A stretch of DNA of 48,511 nucleotides from a virus. The stretch spans positions 1 through 48,511 of IMG/VR virus record IMGVR_UViG_3300036766_000385. One strand, given 5' to 3'. Positions 14,206 through 23,173 of the stretch are shown piece by piece. A program made the position numbers and the translations under genes. The notes under the pieces are model-generated. The model saw only the letters and a program-made list of their open reading frames with translations. It did no database searches and had not been told where the DNA came from. How positions within the stretch are numbered: the first letter of the stretch is position 1; the number at the start of each line of letters is the position of its first letter.

Positions 14206-17200
14206 ATGTTCGACCCCAAAGTCTTCGCGACACCGCCGACCCCTACTCCAGTCGGGCCTAAGACCCTCTCGTCTTCTGGTCCAACTACTTCGGTACCAAG
14301 CGGCCTGAACATGCCGCGTGCTCCGCAGGCAGCGGGGTCTTCTTTTCTCGGGGACTTAGGGAAGGTGATTTTCGATAATCCGTTTACTCAAGCTGCCCTT
14401 GCACCGATTACCGCAGCGGGTACCCTACTGAGTCATATCCCCCTTGGTGGCTTGGGGGCTGACCAGCAGTTCGCAAAGAATGGCGCAGCGTTGAAGACAT
14501 CAGACCCCGCAGCATATAACAAATGGTTGACCGTCAAGACGGCTGCTGATGCTGATATGTTCGGAGGCGGAAATCTGCGGGCTGACTTCAACCGTGAGGT
14601 GGCGGACGCGGCCGATATGCAAAGCAAGGAAGGTTTTGTCGGCAAATCTCTTGATACCTATATGGGCGCGGCAGGGCAGGGTTCATTGGGTGGAGCGTTG
14701 TCGCATGCCTTGCAGGGATGGTTTGGTATACCCGCCGGACAGGTCCAGGCGTTTCTCGGAGATGTGGGTTTCTTTGACCCCGGTGCGGCTCCCGGCATCG
14801 CAGGTATCGAGAAAACCCTGCCCGCCATCATGAAACGCCAGAATGAGGGTATCGATATTGGTCCTGACGCCAAATATGCTGTTGCGCAGTTTCAGGCTGG
14901 CACCTTCACCGAGACCCAGGCGACCGCATATCTCCGAGCTAATGCCTCGGGGGGACGTAATCGACTAGAGGAATCCATGGCCCGTTTCGACCGTGGTGAT
15001 ATCGTGTCATCTGTCGAGCAGACGGCCATCGAGGGTGTCCGACAGCATGGGTGGACAGAGCAGCACGCTCTCGATTTCATCGTTCGGTCCGGGCAGTCCG
15101 TTTCTGGTGACCCTCTCAAGCAGATTGTCGGCGGCACGGTCACCGACCCCCTGGTTATCGCAGGCGGTTTGGCTGGCGTGGGGGGCAAGGTTGTCTCCAT
15201 AGGGCGTGCTATCGGTGACACTACTATCGGGGCCACGTCTGCCTTTGAACGCATCGCTGTCGCTACCGCCCGCGTAGCTGACAGTCCGATTACTGGTCCC
15301 ATCTTCCGGGCGGCCGGGATGGTTGTCAATCCCCACCTTCCAAAGAGTTCAGTGACTCGTTCCCTCGTAGACCTTCGTTCGGGCGTGGCTGTTGGTTCCT
15401 TGCGGTCTGTTTATGGTGAGACAACCATCAATGACTTGCGTAATCTGGCTCGGGAGGCCGGGAAAACGACCGAGATTGACCAGGCTCTCGCAAACTATTC
15501 ATTGGACCAGGCCAATCTACTCATCGCCCGCGAGACTCGCGCCACGCAGTTGTCCAAGGGGCTTAGCGAAGATTTCGTGCATACAGCACCAGATGATGTC
15601 ATCGCCCCGATGGTTGGTGGTTCACAGAAGGATGTACTTGACCGTCTGACAGATTCAATGGTGCAAAACGCCAAAAACACATTTACTTCTGGCGAGTTGG
15701 ACAATCTCGCTGGGCGCGCGGCGCATGTTTTCGGCGGTGATGTAGGCGGATGGGCGGTCAAGGTTGGGGCCATGAGCGACGACTTACGTTCGTTGTTACA
15801 TGCGGCCACCTATAAAGTCTCGGATTCGGAACTCAATGCTGCTATCGCGCAAGTTGACCGCGTGGCTTATGGGAACGCTGTTGACAAGTTACCGCTCGAC
15901 CAGCTCACATTGATGAATGACCACACACTTGACACCACTCTTGCCGAGGAACTGTTTGCCCGTATCAAGAGCGGGGCCACGATTGCCGAGCGAACGACAA
16001 TGTGGAATGATGCCGCGCGTGTCTATCCACTCATCGGGGATATTGGATATGCGCCCGGCGGCGGTTCTCAGCTTGATACGTTACTCGGTGCTTTGCGTCG
16101 GGATATTGACCGAGGCATTTTCCCGGTGCGGGCTACTACGCAACTGGATGACCCAGCCTTGAAACCCATTCGCGATATGTTGGCCCGTAACACTATCGAC
16201 GGTCAGCCCCTTTGGCGCATCGGGTTCAAGCCGGAAGACAGCGTGGCATGGGGCCTCAAGCGCGATGCGATGACCGGCAAATATGTAGTCGAACGCGACC
16301 CGACGATTCAACACGTATTCGATATGCCTGCGCAAGCTCGCGCCATGGATACCGTGCGTAATGTCCTTGGACAGACTATAGGGTCTCGTGTTGGTGACGT
16401 AGGGGAATCCCTGGGTGCCTATATCCGTACCTCCCTGGATGTTGTCACGGGTCGCCGGTTGGTATTGAACATTCAACGGCGCTTCGAGAAAACGGCTGTC
16501 GAAAAGTTGGGATTGCCGAAGCAAGCAGCCAGCGACCTATTTGCGGCAGCGCGCGATGCGGCGGGAATCGACCATACGACCCTGCGCGGCCTGAGGGTTG
16601 AAGACACAAAGCTCAAGGGCGGTCTCTGGACCGTGATGCAGGATGCCATCCCCCTCAACTTTCGTACGCCTAGCGGTGAGGCCCTGACCGTGCATGATGT
16701 GATGGGTGCCTTGCTCGATGCAACCGAGGGCGATATGCGTGTCATGGGCGTGTTGCCGGTATTGACTCAGCGAATGAGAAATATCTTGCGACGCAGTGGC
16801 ATTGACTCGGCGAACTGGGTCGGCGGCGTGACCGTCACGCTCTATAACAAGTTGCGGTATTCCAGCCCCATGTTCCTCATTCAGCGCATCACGGATGCAC
16901 CATATTTCATGGCCATGCAGGGCATCATGCCAGTCGGCGGTGGGAGTGTGAAGACGACTGCCCTTCGCGAGTTGCGTGCTATCGAAGAGAACCTTGGTCG
17001 CACGGGAACAGCCCGAGATTTTGCTTTCGACTTGCCTGAATATGCTACACGAAGTAACTTCACAGATGGACTCCGTACTGGTCTGGAGGCGCGCGTTGGC
17101 CGAACGAAGTTCGCCGAAAAGATGCAGGCTATTCAGAATGCACCGGACACGTATATCGCCAACAACATGACGAAGATGTTGCATGTAGACCTTGGTAATA

Positions 17201-19710
17201 TGGTTCGTGAAACCCTCGAAGACCTGCCTAAGATTGTTGAGGGCATTTCAGACCCGGCCCTGCAAGCCGAGATAAAAGCTGAACTCGCTGGCCCTATGGC
17301 CAAGTCCTTTGCAGAAATCCGCAAGGTGTATTCGCAGGCCGCTGGGCGTGTTCTGGATGATAAAGAGACAGGATTGCGCTACTTCCAAGAACAACTGGCC
17401 TCTGCTCGGCGGGTGACGGTTGGTGATACGGGCCTCAGTACCGCAGGGCTCATCCATGAAAGCGAATGGCTCGTTCCGCATACCTTTGCCGATATTCGAC
17501 CCATCAATCCTGATGCTCTGGCGCTCGAACTCGGTTATGTGGATGGGGCCGCTCTGCGCAAAGACATCACGGGAATGTTCGACCGCACGACAGGCTCACG
17601 CGTGCCGGGCGCAAAGGATATTTCCTGGCTGAAAGAGCGACTCACCAATGACCTGCATGCCCATCCTGATTATGTAAAGCGTGCCGAGCGTTATTTCGGC
17701 GATAGTTGGCAATCCTATTGGTACCGTCTGGCGCAGCCCGTGGGTGAGGGAGGGTTAGACCTGCCTGGCGCATACGGTAAGCAGGCGCAAGACCTCATAG
17801 CTCGTCTCGCGCAAGACCGGGGGATGGACCCCTGGGATTTCCTGACTGGTGTGCTACAGGCAGACCTCAAGCCAGGCGAAACAGCAGACCGTTGGGTAGG
17901 TCATTTGGCTAACATGCTCAAGGCGGGAGAGACTGCCGACCCCATCAAACGTTGGTCTGAGTTGTTTCTGACGACCCTTGACCCGTCCGGCAGACAGACC
18001 ATCATCGAGAGTGCTGGGTTGGGACAAGTCGTTGTTCCTCCCGCCACCAGCGTCGAAGATTTGACTGCGCAGTTCGGGCCACGGTTCATCGGTGGTGGAT
18101 TCAAGGATATGCCAGCGGATATCAAGCAGCCAGTGGTGGATACACTTGGGCAGTTCAAGGCTGATTTCCCTGATGTTACACTCAAGAACATCCGTATCAA
18201 TCCGAAGTTCCAGCCTACGGACTTGCATGCTCAGGCCGAGACATTGGACTATGAGCCCGGCGTTCGCGCCACCCGCATCGAACTGAGTCCGCGATTCTAT
18301 GGCAAGAGTAAGGATGTGCAAAAAAACTGGGATATCGGGAAGGCGGGTGATGAGTTCCAATGGGCGAAGTCCGGTCGTCCAGAAGTCGTCAGCACGACGC
18401 CTGCTGGGACACTGCGTCATGAACTGGGGCATGTTGTAGATGAGCATATTCGCGCCATCGAGATGGATGCTAAGTTGCATCCAGCCCTGGCCGACCCCAA
18501 GGAAATGGAGGCCGTGCTTGCATATCGCAAGTTTGTCAACGACTTCCATTCCTCAAAGGCAGCGAAGGACCTCTCACAGTATGCTATGAAAAAGCCGGAA
18601 GATGCGGCCGCCGAACTATTTGACCTGGCTTTCGGTCCAGATGTAGCCCGTAAGGCATATTTCGCCCGCCTTCGGGAGCACATGGACCCGAGTAATGTCG
18701 CCGGGCTGCATGAGAGCAATATCGAACACCTGGAATCCGTTGTGGATGAATATAAGCAGCTTGTCAGTGAAACCGGTTTGTATAAACCGGCTGCTGGAAC
18801 GCCGAGCCTGGCGGACCGTCTGCCTCAATGGTTGCGCGAACGTGCGACCACGGGTCTCGCGCGGGCTAATCCTGATGAGGAAGCCATCATGCAGCAATAT
18901 GCCAAGTTCCTCCGAGATGAACTACAGCCGAGGCTGGAGGGCAGCACGCGCAATGAACTGGCTGCTATGGTCAAGAACATCCCGACCAGTGCTGCCGTCC
19001 CGTTCAATCGCACGCAGGCCCTCATCGCGCAACTACTGCGCGACAAGTTCCTATCGGTCAAGGACGACGCCTGGATGGTTGCCGAGATGCAGACCAAGCG
19101 AACCGTGATGATGCGCAGCCTGAATCATCCTGTCTTCGGTCTATATCCGGCGAGTTATATGTGGGGCAAGGTCTTGCCACTGACCATCAAGTATCTTTCG
19201 CGCAACCCCTATGGCTTGACCTATGACATCCTCCGAGTGCAGAACGCCATCGCCATTCAGCGTGAATATGACCCGGAGTTCAATGCCGCGATGGAAGAGA
19301 TTGGCAACTCGGAAACGGGTTTCGCTCTTGACTATCTGACGCCCTCGCTCCCGTGGTCGGATATGTCGGCCCGTGTCTCACCGCTCGTACGCGGGCTCAT
19401 GCAATCCGGTGGTCCCGACGTGGGTCGGGCGGTCTCGGGTCAGTTGGCGATGATGTCGCCCGAACGGTGGTTCTCGTTGTTCGGTCGTATCGGTAGTGAA
19501 GCACTCGATTTCATACAGGGCGGCGGCGGTGCATCACAAGCGCCTACTATCCCGACCCAGCAGGAGCAGCAGTTGCAGAATATGCAACAGCCTACCCCAT
19601 CCGCTGGCCCTACGTCACAGGTTGACCTGTCCGTTCCGGTCGCGGCGGTGAATCTGCAACCCATACTTGAGCAAGATATGTTGGGGTTAGGAGTGCTATT
19701 CGGTGGCTAG
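14206..19710 (+). CDS. Giant virion protein with zinc-metallopeptidase domain (1834 aa)
   Basis: The start is ATG 14206, one base after the upstream stop; an in-frame extension to 14122 would overlap the previous gene. The N-terminus is Pro/Thr-rich. Residues 1402-1412 read TLRHELGHVVD, a classic HExxH zinc site (H1405, E1406, H1409). A Glu in AAAELFD (E1470), about 60 residues later, could be the third ligand. The C-terminal region is aromatic (NHPVFGLYPASYMWGKVLP) and ends in Gln/Pro-rich sequence. It is probably an internal protein ejected with the DNA, the peptidase acting on cell-wall or host proteins. It could also be a maturation protease, though its size argues against that. Confidence 0.65.
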   Translation: MFDPKVFATPPTPTPVGPKTLSSSGPTTSVPSGLNMPRAPQAAGSSFLGDLGKVIFDNPFTQAALAPITAAGTLLSHIPLGGLGADQQFAKNGAALKTSDPAAYNKWLTVKTAADADMFGGGNLRADFNREVADAADMQSKEGFVGKSLDTYMGAAGQGSLGGALSHALQGWFGIPAGQVQAFLGDVGFFDPGAAPGIAGIEKTLPAIMKRQNEGIDIGPDAKYAVAQFQAGTFTETQATAYLRANASGGRNRLEESMARFDRGDIVSSVEQTAIEGVRQHGWTEQHALDFIVRSGQSVSGDPLKQIVGGTVTDPLVIAGGLAGVGGKVVSIGRAIGDTTIGATSAFERIAVATARVADSPITGPIFRAAGMVVNPHLPKSSVTRSLVDLRSGVAVGSLRSVYGETTINDLRNLAREAGKTTEIDQALANYSLDQANLLIARETRATQLSKGLSEDFVHTAPDDVIAPMVGGSQKDVLDRLTDSMVQNAKNTFTSGELDNLAGRAAHVFGGDVGGWAVKVGAMSDDLRSLLHAATYKVSDSELNAAIAQVDRVAYGNAVDKLPLDQLTLMNDHTLDTTLAEELFARIKSGATIAERTTMWNDAARVYPLIGDIGYAPGGGSQLDTLLGALRRDIDRGIFPVRATTQLDDPALKPIRDMLARNTIDGQPLWRIGFKPEDSVAWGLKRDAMTGKYVVERDPTIQHVFDMPAQARAMDTVRNVLGQTIGSRVGDVGESLGAYIRTSLDVVTGRRLVLNIQRRFEKTAVEKLGLPKQAASDLFAAARDAAGIDHTTLRGLRVEDTKLKGGLWTVMQDAIPLNFRTPSGEALTVHDVMGALLDATEGDMRVMGVLPVLTQRMRNILRRSGIDSANWVGGVTVTLYNKLRYSSPMFLIQRITDAPYFMAMQGIMPVGGGSVKTTALRELRAIEENLGRTGTARDFAFDLPEYATRSNFTDGLRTGLEARVGRTKFAEKMQAIQNAPDTYIANNMTKMLHVDLGNMVRETLEDLPKIVEGISDPALQAEIKAELAGPMAKSFAEIRKVYSQAAGRVLDDKETGLRYFQEQLASARRVTVGDTGLSTAGLIHESEWLVPHTFADIRPINPDALALELGYVDGAALRKDITGMFDRTTGSRVPGAKDISWLKERLTNDLHAHPDYVKRAERYFGDSWQSYWYRLAQPVGEGGLDLPGAYGKQAQDLIARLAQDRGMDPWDFLTGVLQADLKPGETADRWVGHLANMLKAGETADPIKRWSELFLTTLDPSGRQTIIESAGLGQVVVPPATSVEDLTAQFGPRFIGGGFKDMPADIKQPVVDTLGQFKADFPDVTLKNIRINPKFQPTDLHAQAETLDYEPGVRATRIELSPRFYGKSKDVQKNWDIGKAGDEFQWAKSGRPEVVSTTPAGTLRHELGHVVDEHIRAIEMDAKLHPALADPKEMEAVLAYRKFVNDFHSSKAAKDLSQYAMKKPEDAAAELFDLAFGPDVARKAYFARLREHMDPSNVAGLHESNIEHLESVVDEYKQLVSETGLYKPAAGTPSLADRLPQWLRERATTGLARANPDEEAIMQQYAKFLRDELQPRLEGSTRNELAAMVKNIPTSAAVPFNRTQALIAQLLRDKFLSVKDDAWMVAEMQTKRTVMMRSLNHPVFGLYPASYMWGKVLPLTIKYLSRNPYGLTYDILRVQNAIAIQREYDPEFNAAMEEIGNSETGFALDYLTPSLPWSDMSARVSPLVRGLMQSGGPDVGRAVSGQLAMMSPERWFSLFGRIGSEALDFIQGGGGASQAPTIPTQQEQQLQNMQQPTPSAGPTSQVDLSVPVAAVNLQPILEQDMLGLGVLFGG

Positions 19711-20167
19711 CCTGCATGAAAGGCGCGCAAAACAAACTGCATATCAGGCTGCCTATCGCGCTGCTCATCGCCAAGAGAAGGCTGTTTATGATGTTGCGTA
19801 TCGGGCTGCCTATCGCGCTGCTCATCGCAAAGAGAGTGCTATCTATAATGCTGCCTATTACGCTGCGCACCGCGAAGAGCATGCGGCCTACGATGCAGCG
19901 CATCGCGAAGAGCGGCAGGCCCATTATGCACGCATGCGGCCCATGGTTTATGCTTGGTTTGATGCCAATGGAATCTGCGAGTACGTTGGGCGTGGCACTG
20001 CGCCTCGCGCTAGTTCCCATAAACGCAGGCCATGGTGGACATCCACGCACGTTCTGCTTACCATGACCTGTGACAGCGAATGGCAGGCCATGGAATATGA
20101 GGGCATATGGGGCGCTCGCTACCAACCTCGGCAGAATAAAGAAGGTTATCGACATTCAGGAGTATAA
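19703..20167 (+). CDS. GIY-YIG nuclease-like protein with Tyr-repeat N-terminus
   Basis: 154 aa, GTG start with AGGAG 9 nt upstream, overlapping the previous gene. Residues 14-73 are tandem repeats of Y-x-A-A-H-R-E-E type (11- and 15-residue spacing). The C-terminal half fits a compact GIY-YIG fold: VYAWFD (82-87), EYVGRG (93-98), R102, H106, E131 and QNKEG with N145. Such nucleases are often homing or mobile elements, and an insertion between the giant virion gene and the scaffold gene fits that. The same repeat recurs in the 34634 gene. Confidence 0.7.
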   Translation: MASLHERRAKQTAYQAAYRAAHRQEKAVYDVAYRAAYRAAHRKESAIYNAAYYAAHREEHAAYDAAHREERQAHYARMRPMVYAWFDANGICEYVGRGTAPRASSHKRRPWWTSTHVLLTMTCDSEWQAMEYEGIWGARYQPRQNKEGYRHSGV

Positions 20168-20751
20168 TGGGAGATGAAATGACAAAGGAAGACGGCACCA
20201 CGACAGAGGGGCTTGAGGCCCAGCCTGCGGAGACGACGGCAACGCCTGCTCCTACAACTGGCACTCCGCCCGATGAAGTGGGAACGCTCCGTAGTCGAAA
20301 CGCCGGTCTGGACGCGAAGGTCACGTCCCTGACTCAGCAAGCCGCAGCCGAGAAGGCCCGGGCAGATGCCGCAGAGGCACGAGCGCTGGCCCTCGCTTCG
20401 GAAAAAGAGAACGGGGACCAGGAACTTCGGGCACTGGTCGAAGCGCAGAAACTCCTCATCGCCAAGACGGCGGCTGAGGCAAAGTTGGCCCGCATTGAAG
20501 CCAAATATCCAGAAACCTTTGGGGTTCTTGGAGAGGATGCGGCAGGACTAACGGAAGACAAACTAGCTGCGAGCGAAGCCCGATTTGTGGCCGGGTTCGC
20601 AGGAGAACAGGAAACACCGACACCTGTAGGCAGTAATGCTGCTCGCACACAGTCGGCGGTTCCCAAGGCCATCGAGGACATGACGGCGGCCGAACTTGAA
20701 AAACACCTCAAGTCATTCGATCCAAGTGTCATGTTCTCCAAGCGAGAATAA
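20167..20751 (+). CDS. Putative capsid scaffolding protein
   Basis: 194 aa, ATG at 20167 with AGGAG upstream (an in-frame ATG at 20179 is a lesser option). The N-terminus is Thr/Pro-rich and disordered. Residues 40-115 form an Ala/Glu/Lys coiled coil, and the C-terminus is charged (ELEKHLKSFDPSVMFSKRE). Composition, size and place directly before the major capsid gene match phage scaffolds, which guide prohead assembly and then leave. Confidence 0.7.
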   Translation: MGDEMTKEDGTTTEGLEAQPAETTATPAPTTGTPPDEVGTLRSRNAGLDAKVTSLTQQAAAEKARADAAEARALALASEKENGDQELRALVEAQKLLIAKTAAEAKLARIEAKYPETFGVLGEDAAGLTEDKLAASEARFVAGFAGEQETPTPVGSNAARTQSAVPKAIEDMTAAELEKHLKSFDPSVMFSKRE

Positions 20752-20755
20752 ATCA

Positions 20756-20786
20756 AGCGCCCCGGCGCTCTCCGGGATAGAATCCC
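20756..20786 (+). promoter_or_regulatory. Twin hairpins before the capsid gene
   Basis: agcgc/gcgct (20756-20769) and ggga/tccc (about 20773-20786) sit just upstream of the capsid ribosome site. No U-run follows. They may be RNA processing or stability elements that raise capsid mRNA over scaffold mRNA. Confidence 0.4.
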
Positions 20787-20801
20787 CGAAGGGTGAATCA
20801 C

Positions 20802-21779
20802 GTGACACAAACGACTACTGGCACGAGTAACTTTGACAAGACGGTCGAAGTGCTCATTCGTAAGCAGCTAGAGGAAGAGTTGCTTCCTACGCTGCCTCAT
20901 CTCATGCCGGGCAACTACATCCAGGCGAACTTCCTCAAGGGAAGCAACGATACGATGCGGTTCCTGCGTATGGCCAATCTTGCTCTCGCTACAGACGCGA
21001 ACATCATCGCGCACAGCGCTGGTACTGCTCCCTGGCTTACTGAGGGTGCTTCACCCACGCCCCAGGGTCTTTCATTCAGCTTCGAAGAGTTCACTTCCTA
21101 TCAGGCAGGTCAACGTGTCGAGCTGACAGACAAGGCTCTATTGGAGTCCCCCCTGAACCTCATGGCCGAGGCTGCCAAGCAGGTTGCTCGTCAGGCTGCT
21201 GAAATCATCGACAACTACGTCGCCCAGGTGGTTGCGGCTGGAGTGAACGTCCTTTACGCTGGTGCGGGCAACGTAGCCCGAACCGACGTAGGGTCTACTG
21301 ATGCTATCACCGGGTCGCTCGTGCGGCGTGCGGTTGCAAGCCTCAAGGCTGATAGCGTTCCCTCCTTCGCGGGCGGGGGCTATCGTGCCATCATCCATCC
21401 GAACGTTGTCTTCGATTTTGAAGAGGACAATGATGTGGGTGGTTGGCTCGATGCGGCTCGTTATGCCGGGTCTGCCCCCATCCTCAATGGTGAGCTTGGC
21501 AAGTATGCCAATGTTCGCTTCTACGAGTCACCCCGGGCGCGAATCTTCACGGGCGGCGGAGCTGGCGGAGTGGATGTGTACAGCACATTCATCACTGGGC
21601 CTGCTTCATATGCCTTTGGCGATTATGGCACCTTGACGAGTCACTATGTGGCTCCGGGTGGGCATGGCGATGAACTGGCGCAGGTTGCGTCAGTCGGTTG
21701 GAAGGCCATGTTTGGTGCTATGCTCGTGGATGAAGCTGGCGCACGGTACGTTCGTATCGAAAGCGCTACGGGCGCATAA
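20802..21779 (+). CDS. Major capsid protein, N4-gp56 family type
   Basis: 325 aa. The GTG at 20802 has GAAGGG about 8 nt upstream; the GTG at 20793 touches the ribosome site and is less likely. Segments LTDKALLESPLNLMAEAAKQ, AAEIIDNYVAQVVAAG, GGYRAIIHPNVVFDF, NGELGKYANVRFYESPRA and VASVGWKAMFGA follow the order of the N4-gp56-like HK97-fold capsid family. It forms the icosahedral shell. Hairpins flank the gene on both sides. Confidence 0.88.
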   Translation: MTQTTTGTSNFDKTVEVLIRKQLEEELLPTLPHLMPGNYIQANFLKGSNDTMRFLRMANLALATDANIIAHSAGTAPWLTEGASPTPQGLSFSFEEFTSYQAGQRVELTDKALLESPLNLMAEAAKQVARQAAEIIDNYVAQVVAAGVNVLYAGAGNVARTDVGSTDAITGSLVRRAVASLKADSVPSFAGGGYRAIIHPNVVFDFEEDNDVGGWLDAARYAGSAPILNGELGKYANVRFYESPRARIFTGGGAGGVDVYSTFITGPASYAFGDYGTLTSHYVAPGGHGDELAQVASVGWKAMFGAMLVDEAGARYVRIESATGA

Positions 21780-21786
21780 CTGAATA

Positions 21787-21841
21787 GGCGCCCCGCTGGC
21801 CACTGCTGGCCCGTAGGACCATGCTGAGTCAGCGGGGCGTC
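21787..21841 (+). terminator. Large inverted repeat after the capsid gene
   Basis: cgccccgctg (21789-21798) pairs with cagcggggcg (21830-21839), a 10-bp perfect stem. The loop contains a second small hairpin (ggcca/tggcc). No T-run follows, so it may be a processing site or 3' stabiliser of capsid mRNA, or a factor-dependent stop, rather than an intrinsic terminator. Confidence 0.45.
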
Positions 21842-21849
21842 ACAACTGC

Positions 21850-21858
21850 TGCTACCAT
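21850..21858 (+). promoter_or_regulatory. Extended -10 promoter candidate after the capsid gene
   Basis: TGCTACCAT, 72 bp before the next gene and just after the inverted repeat. It matches the TGCTA-NN-AT pattern at 3162 and 29622. No -35 box is evident. Confidence 0.35.
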
Positions 21859-21929
21859 CTAATCAATAGAGCGGATGACCCGCTCGGCCAAGCAGCCGGA
21901 GAAACCGGCAGAGAAAAGGAGCATCCTGA

Positions 21930-22358
21930 ATGGCAGGAACAATCGTTGCAACAACCTCAGCCCGTAAGGGCCAGGGGCTTATCCGCATCAACTGCGCGCT
22001 CACGTGCGTATCTGGTGCAATCTCAGCACAGACCATCGGGTCGGCCTTCGGGCGTATCGTCGCTGCAATCTTTGAACCCACTGCGGGTGGCGGGGCTACG
22101 ATGACTTCGACGGCAGACCTCACCATCACTGATGCGGCTACGGGGGCGGTCGTCTTCTCGACGGGCGACTTCGGCACCGCGCGGTCCATTCGTCCGACTC
22201 AGGTCATCACGTCTAACGTGGGCGTGGCTGTCACGGCTGCTGCGACCGCTGTTGATGTGAACCGGGACATCTTCGTCGCCGGTAAACTGAATCTCGCCAT
22301 CGCTAACGCGACCACGACTGACACTGGCTACTTTGGCCTTGTCATTCAGGAGGCATAG
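21930..22358 (+). CDS. Small head/decoration-like protein (paralogue 1)
   Basis: 142 aa, ATG behind AAAGGAG. It is rich in Ala, Thr and Val with regular beta strands. It shares its start (MAGT-VAT) and several segments, including SNVGVAVTAAATAVDVNRDI, with the next gene, so the two are tandem paralogues. Position after the capsid gene suggests a decoration or head-completion protein. Confidence 0.6.
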   Translation: MAGTIVATTSARKGQGLIRINCALTCVSGAISAQTIGSAFGRIVAAIFEPTAGGGATMTSTADLTITDAATGAVVFSTGDFGTARSIRPTQVITSNVGVAVTAAATAVDVNRDIFVAGKLNLAIANATTTDTGYFGLVIQEA

Positions 22359-22360
22359 CC

Positions 22361-23107
22361 ATGGCGGGCACCGCAGTCGCAACTCTCATCGAGCACCGTA
22401 GTCGCGGGGTCGTTCGCACAAGCGTCGCTATCACATGCGATGCTTCGGGGAACGCCACCGAGACAGTCGTCGGTGTCGGATTCGGTGCATTGGTTGGGGT
22501 CATCCTTGATGTAAACACGCTGGATTTTGGTTCGGCCATCATCACCGTCAGGGACACCAAGGGCCTCGCGGCTCTTTTGACCCTCGACACGCTTGCTCTT
22601 ATCGCGGCTGGCGACAAGTTCTCTAGCACTACCACGGGTGAAGCCGATGACGAGACCATGACCACAGGAGCCTCGCATGGGCTCTCGGCTGGTGATGTCA
22701 TCATCATCACTGCTGCGACGGGTGGAGGCACAGGTGCTTTCACTGTTGGGGTCAAGTATTACGTCAAAACTACCGGGTTGACGGCTAATACTTTCATCTT
22801 GAGCGATACAGATGCCGTAGGGCACGATGAGGCGGCCCATGCGTTCGGCACTGATTATTCGGCAATGTCGTGGTACAAGGTCGGAAGCTCAACCGGCGTC
22901 GCTCGCCTCTACCGTCCTTCGACGGTGGTTACGTCCAGTGTGGGCGTGGCTGTGACAGCAGCGGCAGAGGCTCCGAATGTCAACCGAGACATCATGCTTG
23001 GTGGCAAGGTGGGCGTGGTTTGCGCCGAGGGCGGCAACTTGGGTGCTGGGGTTCTCGTTCTCATCGTTGATGAGACGGGCCTTGGCGACCCGGCGGTCAC
23101 AGTCTAA
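22361..23107 (+). CDS. Head/decoration-like protein with inserted beta module (paralogue 2)
   Basis: 248 aa, ATG behind AGGAGG. Both ends align with the 142-aa gene before it (RPSTVVTSSVGVAVTAAAEA, VNRDIMLGGK). The extra ~95 aa in the middle hold a module THGLSAGD-like ... GVKYYVKTTGLTANTFILS. A related module (AHGLVAGN ... GTTYYVIAAGLTANAFEVS) occurs in the next gene. The module looks like a portable beta-sandwich insertion. Virion surface role inferred. Confidence 0.6.
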   Translation: MAGTAVATLIEHRSRGVVRTSVAITCDASGNATETVVGVGFGALVGVILDVNTLDFGSAIITVRDTKGLAALLTLDTLALIAAGDKFSSTTTGEADDETMTTGASHGLSAGDVIIITAATGGGTGAFTVGVKYYVKTTGLTANTFILSDTDAVGHDEAAHAFGTDYSAMSWYKVGSSTGVARLYRPSTVVTSSVGVAVTAAAEAPNVNRDIMLGGKVGVVCAEGGNLGAGVLVLIVDETGLGDPAVTV

Positions 23108-23118
23108 GCACATCACTC

Positions 23119-23155
23119 TCGGCGGGGCGGGTTGCTGCGAACCCGCCCTAGCCGA
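23119..23155 (+). terminator. Strong hairpin between decoration and connector genes
   Basis: gggcgggtt (23125-23133) pairs perfectly with aacccgccc (23140-23148) around a 6-nt loop. An outer tcggc/gccga (23119-23123 with 23151-23155) extends it. No U-run follows. It is possibly an mRNA processing or attenuation site in the structural operon. Confidence 0.5.
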
Positions 23156-23173
23156 TACAAGTAGAGGTGCTTC

